A stretch of 64,000 nt of DNA from NCBI RefSeq assembly GCF_004167665.1, contig NZ_SEWE01000018.1, positions 31,472 to 95,471 on the forward strand. Direction: 5' to 3'. The notes beneath the pieces are model-generated. The model did no database searches, was not told the origin of the DNA, and saw only the letters and a program-made list of their open reading frames with translations. Below are positions 1-8,299 of the stretch, piece by piece. Source of the DNA: Hymenobacter persicinus. Lineage in GTDB: Bacteria; Bacteroidota; Bacteroidia; Cytophagales; Hymenobacteraceae. Positions within the stretch are counted from its first letter, which is position 1. Each line of letters opens with the position of its first letter. A program made the position numbers and the translations under genes.

Positions 1-776
1 AGGTTGCCCGACTCGAACCCGCCACGGCGTTGGTGCAGCAGGGCGAAATCCGGACCCAGCTGCTGGCCGCCCGCACCGATTTCCGAGTGGCCCAGCGCCA
101 GCTCCAGGCCCTGCTGCAGGTGCCCACTGCGGTGGCAGTAGCCGACAGTGTGCTGCAACGGCTGGAACCGGCAGCGCTGGCCTCCGCAGCCGCCCCGCCC
201 GACACGGCCCTATTGCTAACGACGCCCCACACCCGGATTCTGCAGCAACAGGTGACCCAGCGCCGGGCCGAAACCCGCGTGGAGCAGGCCCGGGGGCTGC
301 CCGAGTTTACGCTCAGTTACTTCAACCAATCCATTATCGGCTACCAGCAGCTGACGCTGGGCGTGGAAACGTACTACGGTCCGGGGGCGCGCTTTCAGGG
401 CGTGCAGGCCGGCGTAGCCCTGCCCCTGCTGCGCGGCCCCCAGCGCGCCCGGGTGCAGGCCGCCCGCCTTCAGGAGCAGGTAGCCGAGGCCAATGTGGCG
501 CGGTATGCAGCCGAGCTGGCTGGCCGCGTGGCGGAGCTGCAGGCCCGGCGCGCCGAGCAGCTGGAGCGCCTGCGCTACTTCGAGCAGACGGCCCTGCCTC
601 AAGCCACGGTTATCACTAGGCTGGCCACGCGGGCCTACAAGGCCGGCGAAACCGGCTACTCGGAATACCTGCTCAACCTGGAGCGGGCCCGCCGCCTGCG
701 CCTCGACTACCTCGACGCCTTGCTCCAGCACAACCAAACTCTTATCGACCTGGACTATCTGCTCGGCGCCAACTAG
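1..776 (+). CDS. TolC-family outer membrane efflux channel, C-terminal part (left edge partial)
   Basis: The reading frame is open to the window's left edge (first full codon at base 3), so the start lies upstream. The visible 258 residues match the second half of an outer-membrane efflux protein (OEP/TolC fold): long amphipathic helices rich in Gln, Ala, Arg and Glu, a short beta segment around 'QAGVALPLL', and the family's closing pattern of a YKAGE..YSEYL turn followed by a helix ending in 'LIDLDYLLG'. Such channels form the outer-membrane duct of tripartite RND pumps. The adaptor gene begins 33 bases downstream on the same strand, so the two are one operon and the inner-membrane RND pump is expected just upstream. 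The substrate cannot be read from this part; CusC/CzcC-like metal efflux is the commonest arrangement in Bacteroidota. Confidence 0.88.
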   Translation, partial: VARLEPATALVQQGEIRTQLLAARTDFRVAQRQLQALLQVPTAVAVADSVLQRLEPAALASAAAPPDTALLLTTPHTRILQQQVTQRRAETRVEQARGLPEFTLSYFNQSIIGYQQLTLGVETYYGPGARFQGVQAGVALPLLRGPQRARVQAARLQEQVAEANVARYAAELAGRVAELQARRAEQLERLRYFEQTALPQATVITRLATRAYKAGETGYSEYLLNLERARRLRLDYLDALLQHNQTLIDLDYLLGAN

Positions 777-809
777 CGCGGGCAACTTCCTCACGCACGC
801 TTTTCTATC

Positions 810-1994
810 ATGAAATACTTGTCTCACTACTGCCTTCTGCTCGGCCTGCTCGCGGGTTGCGGGAACCACGAAACTGCTCCGGACCAAGCGGCGGATTCCG
901 TCGAACCTGTTGCCCAAGCTGAAAAGGCAGAAGCTGCCATCCCCAACCTCGTTACGCTAACCCCCGCCGAGCAGCAGATGGGCGGCATCCGGCTGGGCGC
1001 GAGCACTGAGCGGCCCATGAGCGGGGGCCTCAAAGTCAATGGCGTGCTCGACGTGCCCCCGGAAAACCTGGTTTCGGTGAGTGCCCCGCTCGGGGGCTTC
1101 GTGGAGCGCACCGAGCTGCTGCAAGGCTCCCGGGTGCGGGCCGGACAGGTGCTGGCCCTCATCCGCAACCCCGATTTTGTGCAGCTTCAGCAGGATTACC
1201 TCGAAACCCGCAGCCAGCTCAAGTTTGCCAAGGCCGAATACGAGCGCCAGGCGGAGCTTTACCGGCAGGAAGTGGCGCCCCAGAAAAACTACCAGCGGGC
1301 CCAGGCCGAGTACGAGGCCTTGCAGGTGAAAACCAGCGCCCAGGCCGCCCGCCTGCGCCTGGCCGGGCTGCCCGCGGGCGGCGCCATCGTGAGCACCGCC
1401 CCGCTGCGGGCTCCGAAAGCAGGCTTCGTGAAGGCCGTCAACGTGAGCGTGGGCCAGAGCGTGACGCCCACCGACGTGCTGTTTGAAATCGTGAACCCCG
1501 AGCACCTGCACGTGGAGCTGACCGTGTTTGAGCGCGACATTCCGCAGGTGAAGCCCCAGCAGCTCGTGCGCTTCACCCTGGGCAACGACTCGGCGGGCCG
1601 GGAGCGGACGGCCCACGTGTATTTGATCAGCAAAACGATCAGCGCCGAGCGCACGGTGCGCGTGCACGCCCACCTCGACCGGGAAGATGAGCAGCTGCTG
1701 CCCGGCACCTTCGTGCGGGCCGTCATCGAAACCAACCGCCTGACGGTGCCCACGCTGCCCGAGAAAGCCGTGGTGCAGTTCGGCGCCCAGCCCTACGTAT
1801 TTGTGGCCGTCGACCAGCCCGCCCGAACCGGCACGGCGGCCTACCGCCTGGTGCCCGTCACGCGGGGCGTGAGCGAGGACGGCTACACCGAGTTTCACCT
1901 GCCCGCCGCCGAGCAGGGCAAGCCGTTGCGCTTCGTGGTGGAGGGCGCCTATTCCCTGCTCGGCAAGCTCAAAAACGCCGAGGAGGAAGAGTAG
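810..1994 (+). CDS. RND efflux periplasmic adaptor (membrane fusion protein), lipoprotein
   Basis: The 394-residue product begins with a lipoprotein signal ending in 'LLAGC' (Cys17). It should therefore be anchored by lipid and bridge the inner-membrane pump and the TolC channel. The order is typical of HlyD/CusB adaptors: a first lipoyl half around residues 85-125 ('GGFVERTELLQGSRVRAGQ'), a coiled-coil hairpin at about 130-190, the second lipoyl half around 'APKAGFVKAVNVSVGQSV', then the beta-barrel and membrane-proximal domains. It has no extra His- or Met-rich metal-binding segment of the kind seen in some CusB or CzcB proteins, so metal specificity is unproven. It follows the channel gene by 33 bases and is closed by a strong terminator at 2091, so it is the last gene of the efflux operon. 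Confidence 0.9.
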   Translation: MKYLSHYCLLLGLLAGCGNHETAPDQAADSVEPVAQAEKAEAAIPNLVTLTPAEQQMGGIRLGASTERPMSGGLKVNGVLDVPPENLVSVSAPLGGFVERTELLQGSRVRAGQVLALIRNPDFVQLQQDYLETRSQLKFAKAEYERQAELYRQEVAPQKNYQRAQAEYEALQVKTSAQAARLRLAGLPAGGAIVSTAPLRAPKAGFVKAVNVSVGQSVTPTDVLFEIVNPEHLHVELTVFERDIPQVKPQQLVRFTLGNDSAGRERTAHVYLISKTISAERTVRVHAHLDREDEQLLPGTFVRAVIETNRLTVPTLPEKAVVQFGAQPYVFVAVDQPARTGTAAYRLVPVTRGVSEDGYTEFHLPAAEQGKPLRFVVEGAYSLLGKLKNAEEEE

Positions 1995-2090
1995 CTCACG
2001 AATTACGGTGTGGCCCATCCCTGCCACCACCGACAGGCGAATCCAACAGCTGCTTCCACCCTGGACAAGCGGGTGGCAGTCCGTAAAAAA

Positions 2091-2120
2091 GCCCCGCCCG
2101 GAATATCTGGGCGGGGCTTT
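2091..2120 (+). terminator. Rho-independent terminator after the efflux operon
   Basis: A 9-bp GC stem (GCCCCGCCC / GGGCGGGGC) with a 9-base loop is preceded by an A run and followed by TTTT. It lies about 95 bases after the adaptor stop codon. Confidence 0.85.
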
Positions 2121-2174
2121 TGGGGTTTAGCAGACACGTTTGGCCGAGGACAAAGCGCTTCGGATTCTATTACC

Positions 2175-2669
2175 TTAGGCAGTGGCCAATTCCGATTCTG
2201 CCAGCCGGCGAAATTCAACAACCCATACCCATTCATTCCGGGCCCAGCAGTGCGAGTAGAACTGGTCAATCAGCTCCTGGAAGGCAGCAAGTACGCTCCT
2301 GGTCGGCCCAGAAGCTGACGCTGCTTCCGTTTCCCCCACGCCTTCAGCCCGGGCATCGACTTCCGTAATGGCGCGCACCCGCTCCGCCCGCACCGACAGG
2401 ATGAGCAAAACCAGCTCCGGCTGCTCTATCACCCGAAGCCGGTCGCCGGCCGTGCCAAACGGGCACGGCACGTCGTGCGTGGGTCCGCCCGGGTACTCGC
2501 CCGTGAACCGTGCGTAGCCCGCGTGCTGCCCGCAATAGCGGTAGGCTGCCGGGGCGCAATTAGGGGGCAGTTCCAGCGGTAGTCGGCGCCGGGTGACGGT
2601 CTTGCGGCCGGCGTTGACGGCCCCTAGCAAACTTGGGTTAAAAGAAATCGGGCGCTCAACGGGCAGCAT
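2175..2669 (-). CDS. ASCH-domain protein of the phage type
   Basis: The 164-residue product resembles ASCH-domain proteins common in phages and prophages. The start 'RPISFNPSLLGAVNAGRKT' followed by 'VTRR' matches their nucleic-acid-binding edge. The middle has 'CPFGTAGDRLRVIEQ', then 'ITEVDARAEGV', and the end has a 'FYSHCWARNEWVWVVEFRRL' block where the family usually has a W..NPWVWVIEF motif. ASCH folds resemble PUA and are thought to bind RNA or modified nucleosides. The gene stands alone between the efflux operon terminator and a T9SS protein gene, with no capsid, integrase or replication genes beside it. It may be a relic or a domesticated phage gene. The family call is by remembered pattern, and the function is unknown. 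Confidence 0.7.
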   Translation of the reverse strand: MLPVERPISFNPSLLGAVNAGRKTVTRRRLPLELPPNCAPAAYRYCGQHAGYARFTGEYPGGPTHDVPCPFGTAGDRLRVIEQPELVLLILSVRAERVRAITEVDARAEGVGETEAASASGPTRSVLAAFQELIDQFYSHCWARNEWVWVVEFRRLAESELATA

Positions 2670-2721
2670 AGTTCAGGGGGTAAGGCGCCGGCGGTTTTGC
2701 AGCGGCGCCGTACCAGCAGCG

Positions 2722-2729
2722 CAAAAGTA
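2722..2729 (-). promoter_or_regulatory. Possible -7 element for the ASCH gene
   Basis: On the minus strand this reads TACTTTTG, matching the Bacteroidetes -7 consensus TAnnTTTG. It lies 52 bases upstream of the ATG. No clear TTG -33 element is present at the expected distance. Confidence 0.4.
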
Positions 2730-2781
2730 GGACCGCGCAGCATTGCACCACCGGCTGGCCCTGGCCAGCCCAACTCTTCTC

Positions 2782-4860
2782 TTACCGATGAAGCAGCTTT
2801 AGATGCGCCCGGGCGTTGGTCCCCGTCAGCTGCAAATACTGGATTCCGGGCTGGTTGAGCTGCGCCGAAACGTCGAGCTCCGCCGCACCCGTACCCGACA
2901 CGTGCAGCGTCCCCTTGCGCAGCGGCTGGCCCACGGCCGACAGCAGCACGTATTCTACCTCCCCCCGTAACGCTTCGGGCAGCACCAGGTGGTAGCGGCC
3001 ATCCGCCGACGGATTCGGATACGCCTGGCACTGGGCACTCACCAGCGGCAGGGCGGCGGGTAAGGCCGCCGTTTCCGTTCTGGCCGCGGCGGGCTGCTGC
3101 TTCCAGAGCTCAATGCCGGAAAAGTTGGCCGTGCCGCCGCGGCTGACCAGCTGCACCGAGCCCTTGGCCGTGAGCGTCACGTCGTAGGGGCCGAGCCGGG
3201 CCCAGGTGCCGGCCAGCCCGGAGTTGTAGGTGCTGCGCACAACTTGCCCGTTGAGCGTGAGGCTGTAGGCCTCGGCGCCGTTGTCTTCCCACACGTACAG
3301 GTACACCTGGTAGATGCCCGCCGGCACCGCCGACAAGCTTACTTTCAAGCTATTGACCCGGTACACGGAGCTACGAATCATATCCGTGCGCGCGGCGTCG
3401 GTGGCCGGTACCAGCGGCGTGGTCGAGTTGGTAAAGCCCGTGCCGTTGGTCGAGTAGTTCGGGGCCGTGCTGCCGGCCCAGGCGTTGCCGTCGAGCGTCA
3501 GAGCCGGTCCGTTCAGATTGACGGCCCGGTAGAAGGTAAACGAGTTGTCGGCGGACGGTACCTGGCTGTATTTGACAGTTAGCAAATCATTCCCGGTCGA
3601 CGGGTCAAAGGCAAGGCCCGTCACCAGAACGTTGCTACTCTGGTCCAGGTCCAATGCGTTTCCATTCTGGGGCTTGTTCCACACCACGGCCCCATCCGCG
3701 GCGTTGTAGCGCGTTGTCCCGCCGGAGCCCGTAGTATAGACGCCGGTTTTATCCGCACCCAGGTCTCGGGGAGTACCATCATATAGTTTATACCAGCTTC
3801 GTACTCCCCCCGCTGCATCGTAGCGCGCCAGGGTAGAATAGCTTGTATTCGTGGATCTATTGATGACATAATCCAATACGTACACGCCGCCCGCGTTGTC
3901 AACCTCCAGGCTGTTGACCGAACCACTAGATTGACTAGACCAGATTTGATTTCCCGTCGAGGCCGAAATACACAACACGGTACCGTATATATCCTTAAAA
4001 GCTTGAGTAGAGCCCCCCACGTAAACCCTGCCGCTGTTGTCCACGGCAATGGAACCAGCAGAGTTGCTTAAGCTCGTACCGTACTGATTCAGCCAGGTCC
4101 GGGCGCCCGTAGCGGCCACATATCGCATGGTCAGGTAAGTAGGAACTAAGGCGCCAGAATAAGAATACGAATAGCTCGTACCCGTCACGTACACCCCCCC
4201 GGCATTGTCGACAGCAATGTCCGTGGCATTATCAGCTTCATAGGCCGGACCATTATAGCGGCTCACCCAGCTCTGGGCACCGGTAACCGCGTCGTAGCGA
4301 ATGGTAGCGTAGTCGCTTTTGGAGTTTATGCCCTCACTACGACCTGTTACGAATACGCCGCCAGCATTGTCTACTGCCAGCGCGCTAACCCAATCGATGC
4401 CGTTGGCCGGACCATTGTAGCGGCTCACCCAGGTTTGCGCCCCCGTGGCCGCATCGTAGCGCACGGTCATAAAATCAGCTCCGCCTGACGGCGCCACACC
4501 GTCCATATTACCTATCATGTAAACTCCGCCGACATTATCTACGGCAATGCTTTTGGGCGAGCCGTTGGAATTCACACTTGCCCAAAGCCGCTCTCCGGCC
4601 GGGGAATACTTAACCATGACCCACTGTGACCCGTCACTGGTGTTGGCGTAAATTCCGGCTACGTAGCTGTTGCCAGCCTGGTCCACGGTTATCGAGTAGG
4701 GTTCTTCGTCACGGTCCGCGGCCCCGTACCGAGCGGCCCAGGCCTCGGTGGCTTGCTGGGCAAATAGCGCGGAGCTGCTGCATAGGGTGCAACAACACAG
4801 GATCAGGAAGCGGGTAAAAAAGCTGCTGTAGCGAAAACGGGCGTAAAGGGTACGGTACAT
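2782..4860 (-). CDS. Secreted beta-propeller (SBBP-like) protein with T9SS C-terminal signal
   Basis: The 692-residue product starts at the ATG giving 'MYRTLYARF', chosen because a signal peptide follows, ending near 'SSALFAQ'; an upstream in-frame ATG would add 18 residues without helping it. Residues 30-430 hold about seven to eight repeats of 54-58 residues with the core 'YDAxTGAQxWVSRYNGP' then 'AVDNAGGVYVTG', typical of SBBP/PQQ-like propeller blades. A malectin- or lectin-like beta-sandwich follows at about 450-600, and the last 80 residues ('CQAYPNPSADGRYHLVLP') are a T9SS type A sorting domain. It is therefore expected on the cell surface or released. The central repeats, roughly bases 3700-4350, are visibly less GC-rich than the flanks. 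It appears to be a single-gene transcript; its ligand is unknown. Confidence 0.85.
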   Translation of the reverse strand: MYRTLYARFRYSSFFTRFLILCCCTLCSSSALFAQQATEAWAARYGAADRDEEPYSITVDQAGNSYVAGIYANTSDGSQWVMVKYSPAGERLWASVNSNGSPKSIAVDNVGGVYMIGNMDGVAPSGGADFMTVRYDAATGAQTWVSRYNGPANGIDWVSALAVDNAGGVFVTGRSEGINSKSDYATIRYDAVTGAQSWVSRYNGPAYEADNATDIAVDNAGGVYVTGTSYSYSYSGALVPTYLTMRYVAATGARTWLNQYGTSLSNSAGSIAVDNSGRVYVGGSTQAFKDIYGTVLCISASTGNQIWSSQSSGSVNSLEVDNAGGVYVLDYVINRSTNTSYSTLARYDAAGGVRSWYKLYDGTPRDLGADKTGVYTTGSGGTTRYNAADGAVVWNKPQNGNALDLDQSSNVLVTGLAFDPSTGNDLLTVKYSQVPSADNSFTFYRAVNLNGPALTLDGNAWAGSTAPNYSTNGTGFTNSTTPLVPATDAARTDMIRSSVYRVNSLKVSLSAVPAGIYQVYLYVWEDNGAEAYSLTLNGQVVRSTYNSGLAGTWARLGPYDVTLTAKGSVQLVSRGGTANFSGIELWKQQPAAARTETAALPAALPLVSAQCQAYPNPSADGRYHLVLPEALRGEVEYVLLSAVGQPLRKGTLHVSGTGAAELDVSAQLNQPGIQYLQLTGTNARAHLKLLHR
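3700..4620 (-). repeat. Degenerate in-gene repeats encoding propeller blades
   Basis: The blade repeat is visible at DNA level. A block starting at 4243 (ggccggaccattatagcggc) recurs at 4405 with one mismatch in the first 28 bases, an offset of 162 bp or 54 codons. More diverged copies continue on both sides. Confidence 0.7.
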
Positions 4861-5308
4861 GAAATAGAGGAAAAGAAATAGACGAGCACAGTCAGGCAGG
4901 GGCCGGCCCGGCAATGGGCGGCGGGAAGGTGCCGGTAGAAATAGGGCGCACCAACTCCGGGAATGTTACGCTGAGGTACTTCCGCGGCGGATAATGGAAA
5001 TCAGGGCCCCACGGCAATATGCCGGGGCTTGGTCAGGATAGTGGTAACCGCTTGGCGTTAGTGAATATAGCTATTGAATTCGCTATCAACTATTTTTTAT
5101 TGAAATTATACAATATAAACCAATCCACAGCCTTCCCCCAGGCCTAACTCAATACTGCTGCCCAACCCGGGCAACTCATGGGCTTATAAGTGTATTTCCC
5201 AGGTATGCTGGGCCGGCTAAGGGGCCCACCACGCTGCCGGACACGATGTGAGGGAAGAACTGCACCCGGTTCAATTCTCTGGCCTGGGTGAGTTTGGCCG
5301 CTGCCACC
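4861..5308. other. Intergenic region with AT-rich core
   Basis: This 448-base stretch has no supported gene. It separates two genes on the minus strand (rhtA ends at 5309; the propeller gene starts at 4860). An AT-rich core at about 5060-5130 contrasts with the surrounding GC content and is the likely regulatory zone for the propeller gene. No TAnnTTTG match was found in it. Confidence 0.5.
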
Positions 5309-6181
5309 TTACTCGCTGTGCAGCGCGGGCTGGGGCTGGCGGGCCGTGAGCGTGGCGCCCGCGCTGGCAATGACGATGAGGAGCATGGCTACCCACTGAA
5401 TGAACGGCAGCTTTTCGCCCAGCAGCAGCCAGCCCGACAGTGCCGCCGCCACCGGCTCCAGACTCATCAGAATGCTGAAGGTGCGCGTCGACATCGACTT
5501 GAGGGCTTGCATTTCCAGGGTGAAGGGTAGCACGCTGGAAAACACGGCCAGCAGCGCCCCCAGCAGCAGCAAATGGGGCGTCAGGGCGGGCAGGCTGCTG
5601 CTGGTCAGGCCGAAGGGCAGCACCGGCAGCGCCGCAAACAGCATCCCGACGGCCACGGCCACCGAGCCCGGTAGCACGGCCGCCGTGCGCTGCCCCAGGG
5701 CAATGTAGATGGCCCAGCACCCACCGGCCGCCAAAGCCAGGGCCATGCCCAGCAAGTCGATGCCGCGGCCCTGCCAGGGCGCAATCAGGGCAATGCCGGC
5801 GGCGGCCAGCACCACCCACACCACGTCGACCCAACGGCGGGAGCCAGCCAAAGCCAGGGCCAGCGGGCCTACAAACTCCAGCGTGACGGCCAGGCCCAGC
5901 GGAATCCGGGCCAGGGCGCAATAAAACAAGAAGTTCATGGCACCCAGGGCCAGACCGTAGGGCACCACCACCCGCCACTGCCGGGCCTGCAGTTGCCCCA
6001 GCCGGGGCCGCACGAGCACCAGCAGCAGCAGGGCCGACAAGCCAATGCGCAGACTGGCCGTGACGGCGGGGCCCAGCACCGGAAACAGGCCCTTGGCAAT
6101 AGCGGCCCCGCCCTGCACGCTCAGAATGGCGAGTAGCACGGCCGGCACTGCGGGCACCGAGTAGCGGGGAGAATCTTTCAT
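5309..6181 (-). CDS. rhtA: RhtA-type EamA/DMT exporter (threonine/homoserine efflux)
   Basis: The 290-residue product is a ten-helix drug/metabolite transporter with two EamA halves. It follows Escherichia coli RhtA closely as I remember it: 'SVQGGAAIAKGLFP' near the start, 'LGAMNFLFYCAL', 'PLGLAVTLEFVGPLALAL' and 'GGCWAIYIALGQR' in the middle, and 'LPFTLEMQAL' with 'MSLEPVAAALSG' in the second half. RhtA exports threonine, homoserine and related amino acids across the inner membrane by proton antiport; whether this copy keeps that specificity is inferred. The ATG at 6181 is preferred because it starts directly before the first helix, while an in-frame ATG 15 codons upstream adds only a Pro-rich tail. 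It is transcribed alone. Confidence 0.85.
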   Translation of the reverse strand: MKDSPRYSVPAVPAVLLAILSVQGGAAIAKGLFPVLGPAVTASLRIGLSALLLLVLVRPRLGQLQARQWRVVVPYGLALGAMNFLFYCALARIPLGLAVTLEFVGPLALALAGSRRWVDVVWVVLAAAGIALIAPWQGRGIDLLGMALALAAGGCWAIYIALGQRTAAVLPGSVAVAVGMLFAALPVLPFGLTSSSLPALTPHLLLLGALLAVFSSVLPFTLEMQALKSMSTRTFSILMSLEPVAAALSGWLLLGEKLPFIQWVAMLLIVIASAGATLTARQPQPALHSE

Positions 6182-6298
6182 AGGCGAAGTAGCCGGCGGC
6201 AGGCTTGCCGGCGGAAGCGGGGGCAAACTTCGGCAAATACCGCGGTCCGCCTTTGCTTTTTCGCATCGGGCGGCTGGAAAAGCGGGGCCGGACGCGAA

Positions 6299-6331
6299 AA
6301 GGCCCTACCAGCGCGCTGCTGATAGGGCCTT
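6299..6331 (-). terminator. Terminator of the 115-residue protein gene
   Basis: A 9-bp stem (AAGGCCCTA / TAGGGCCTT) encloses a 15-base loop. On the minus strand it is followed by TTCG and preceded by A/T bases. It lies 45 bases past the stop at 6376. Confidence 0.7.
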
Positions 6332-6375
6332 CGAGTAGTTGGAACCAGCGCGTGGGGCGCAGTTTGGCCGCTGAG

Positions 6376-6723
6376 CTAGTTGCAGCCGATGGCCGGGTAG
6401 GAATACGCCCCGCCGTGCTGATGAAAAAACGCGTCGACGGCCGTTTGCAGCTCCTGCGGGTCATCGGTATCGAGTTCGGCGAAGATGTGGCTCAGCGACG
6501 TGATGCGCGGCTGGGTAGTCAGCAGGTAGCCCGGCGCGTCGAGCCAAGAGTACACGTAGAGCCGGGCGCCGTCCTGGGCCTGGCAGGCGTGCACGTACCG
6601 GATTTCGCTGGCCGGAATGTAGGCCGCGGGCTGGTTGAAGGAAACGTAGGCAATTGGCTGGCTGGCGCCCAGGGGCGCAAAGCCGGCTTCGGTCAGACTG
6701 GTTTGTTTCAGGAGTGGAAGCAT
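6376..6723 (-). CDS. Hypothetical protein, 115 residues
   Basis: I do not recognise this family. The product has no signal peptide or membrane segment and is mildly acidic. It contains two Cys: one in 'YVHACQAQDGARLYVYSWLD' in the middle and one in the last residues ('YPAIGCN'). The alternation of hydrophobic and polar residues suggests a compact alpha/beta protein. The frame is closed by a clear hairpin terminator on its own strand, and codon use is like that of its neighbours, which supports a real gene. It lies between rhtA (same strand, separately terminated) and a divergent small gene at 7023. No function can be assigned. Confidence 0.65.
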   Translation of the reverse strand: MLPLLKQTSLTEAGFAPLGASQPIAYVSFNQPAAYIPASEIRYVHACQAQDGARLYVYSWLDAPGYLLTTQPRITSLSHIFAELDTDDPQELQTAVDAFFHQHGGAYSYPAIGCN

Positions 6724-7022
6724 AAGTCAGATTGCCTGGGCCGACTACTCAGGCGGTTTGGGTTAGGGGAAGAATGGGAAGTAGGTAAAGCAACTTAAAT
6801 TATACCCACTCCGAAAGGCCATTTTCCGCGCAGTTGTGACATTCAGTTTTGACGCTACTTCGGCCCTTAGTGTCCTGCTTGCGCAATGCCAACCCGCATT
6901 CCGCCCGCTGAGCCCCGTCTTTACTCGGACACATTTACCTTAAATGTGACAACTATTCTCCTTCTGCGGGTTTTCACTTATCTTAGAAGAAGTTAAGCGT
7001 TTCACTCTTTCTCCCCCACACC
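6724..7022. other. Divergent intergenic region
   Basis: This 299-base region lies between two divergent small genes. It contains the palindrome at 6930-6948 and an AT-rich stretch at 6795-6815 (cttaaattatacccac), and presumably holds both promoters. No other gene is visible. Confidence 0.5.
6930..6948. promoter_or_regulatory. Palindromic site upstream of the 71-residue protein gene
   Basis: A perfect 8-bp inverted repeat, CACATTTA-CCT-TAAATGTG, is centred 84 bases upstream of the ATG at 7023. Its size and symmetry suit a dimeric regulator. No T run follows on either strand, so it is not a terminator. Confidence 0.5.
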
Positions 7023-7238
7023 ATGGAAAACGCCGAAGAAAAACGGGCCCGCGACTTTGTTGAGCAATGGCTCCAGACCCACCCCGACCGCATCCGCAAC
7101 CGCCGCGCCCGGCCCGACACCTTCCTGAACTGGAAGCTAGCCGCCATCCGCTACGTGCGCAACGGCAACCCCAACGACAGCGACGATATTCTGACCTGGT
7201 TTGCCACCCAGGCCGAAGGCGCGGCCATGGAGGACTAA
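7023..7238 (+). CDS. Small hypothetical protein, 71 residues
   Basis: The product is a small, charged, probably helical protein without signal peptide or membrane segment. Its middle ('[18 protein letters not shown]') and acidic end ('[10 protein letters not shown]', 'MED') suggest a single helical bundle. I do not recognise a family. The ATG follows 'ccccacacc' with no Shine-Dalgarno match, which is normal in this phylum. It lies 120 bases before the fasciclin gene on the same strand, with no terminator between, so co-transcription is possible. A palindrome at 6930 may control it. Confidence 0.6.
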   Translation: MENAEEKRARDFVEQWLQTHPDRIRNRRARPDTFLNWKLAAIRYVRNGNPNDSDDILTWFATQAEGAAMED

Positions 7239-7357
7239 GTACCGGCGGAACCCGGCCGAGCCACATTTTTGGGCCCTGGGTAAATCTATACTTCAGCTTG
7301 CTCCGTATAGTTCGGCAGCAATATAGATTCTCACTCCTCTCACTTTTTCCCTCTCAC

Positions 7358-8074
7358 ATGAACAAGCACATCCTTTCCGCCTTTGCCCTCGCGGCCCTGT
7401 TCTCGCTCGGAACCGCCACCTCTTCTACGGCCCAAAGCATGGCAACCAAGTCGGACGCCGAAAAGTCGAAGACCAAGGAAGACGGCATGGTGTCGAAAAC
7501 CAAAATGGGTGACGACGGCAAAACCAAAATGAAGGGCAAAGCCGACGACGGCAGCAAGATGAAGGCCAAAACCAAGCCGATGGCCGGCGACATGGCCATG
7601 AGCAACTCGGCCGGGGTGATGGTGGGCGGCGCCATGATGGTGCCCAGCAAGGACATCGTCGACAACGCCGTTAACTCCACCGACCACACCACCCTGGTGT
7701 CGGCCGTGAAGGCTGCCGGGCTGGTGGAAACGCTGAAAGGCGCGGGCCCCTTCACCGTATTCGCGCCCACCAACGCCGCCTTCAACAAGCTGCCCGCCGG
7801 CACGGTCAACACGCTGGTGATGCCCGAGAACAAGGCTAAGCTGACCACCATCCTGACCTACCACGTGGTGCCCGGCCGCCTCACCGCCGCCGACCTCAAG
7901 GATGGCCAGGTGCTGACGACCGTGGAAGGCGAAACGCTGACCGTGATGAAAAAGGGTGATTCCGTAATGCTGCACGACGCCAAGGGCGGCATGGCGACGG
8001 TCACCATCCCCAACATCATCGACAGCAACGGCGTGACCCACGTTATCGACACGGTGCTGATGCCCACCAAGTAA
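7358..8074 (+). CDS. Fasciclin-domain secreted protein with Lys-rich N-terminal linker
   Basis: The 238-residue product has a signal peptide ending near 'SSTAQ' (residue 26). It then has a low-complexity linker at about 27-95 rich in Lys, Asp, Met and Gly ('[19 protein letters not shown]'), and one fasciclin (FAS1) domain at about 100-236. FAS1 hallmarks are visible: '[19 protein letters not shown]', '[15 protein letters not shown]' and the closing '[11 protein letters not shown]'. FAS1 domains mediate adhesion or bind small ligands outside the cytoplasm. The start at 7358 is the ATG directly before the signal peptide; in-frame sequence upstream overlaps the preceding gene in another frame and is not coding. 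A strong terminator follows at 8109. The exported, lysine-rich linker is unusual and may bind wall or nucleic-acid polyanions (inference). Confidence 0.88.
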   Translation: MNKHILSAFALAALFSLGTATSSTAQSMATKSDAEKSKTKEDGMVSKTKMGDDGKTKMKGKADDGSKMKAKTKPMAGDMAMSNSAGVMVGGAMMVPSKDIVDNAVNSTDHTTLVSAVKAAGLVETLKGAGPFTVFAPTNAAFNKLPAGTVNTLVMPENKAKLTTILTYHVVPGRLTAADLKDGQVLTTVEGETLTVMKKGDSVMLHDAKGGMATVTIPNIIDSNGVTHVIDTVLMPTK

Positions 8075-8108
8075 CTGTCCTGGCGCCGCGGCGCCGGAAC
8101 GTAGCCGA

Positions 8109-8137
8109 AAGCCGACCCCAGTGGGGTCGGCTTTTTT
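8109..8137 (+). terminator. Terminator after the fasciclin gene
   Basis: An 11-bp stem (AAGCCGACCCC / GGGGTCGGCTT) with a 3-base loop is followed by TTTT. It lies 35 bases after the stop codon. Confidence 0.92.
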
Positions 8138-8299
8138 CGTTTTCGGGCCCGTGGCGCGGATTACTTTTTTATGAACAAAATGCCCGGCAGCACCTACCCT
8201 TCAAGTACATAGGCCGGCCCTAATAGACGCGTTGTGCATCTACTCAGTTATTTTCCGACCTTTAGAGGCGTTTTTCCAATTCCACCTTCACACACCCTT

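Noticed and set aside
2753..2770. Perfect inverted repeat GGCTGGCC-CT-GGCCAGCC after the propeller gene
   Set aside because: It has only a 2-base loop and no T run, so a terminator call is not supported. It is common by chance in GC-rich DNA.
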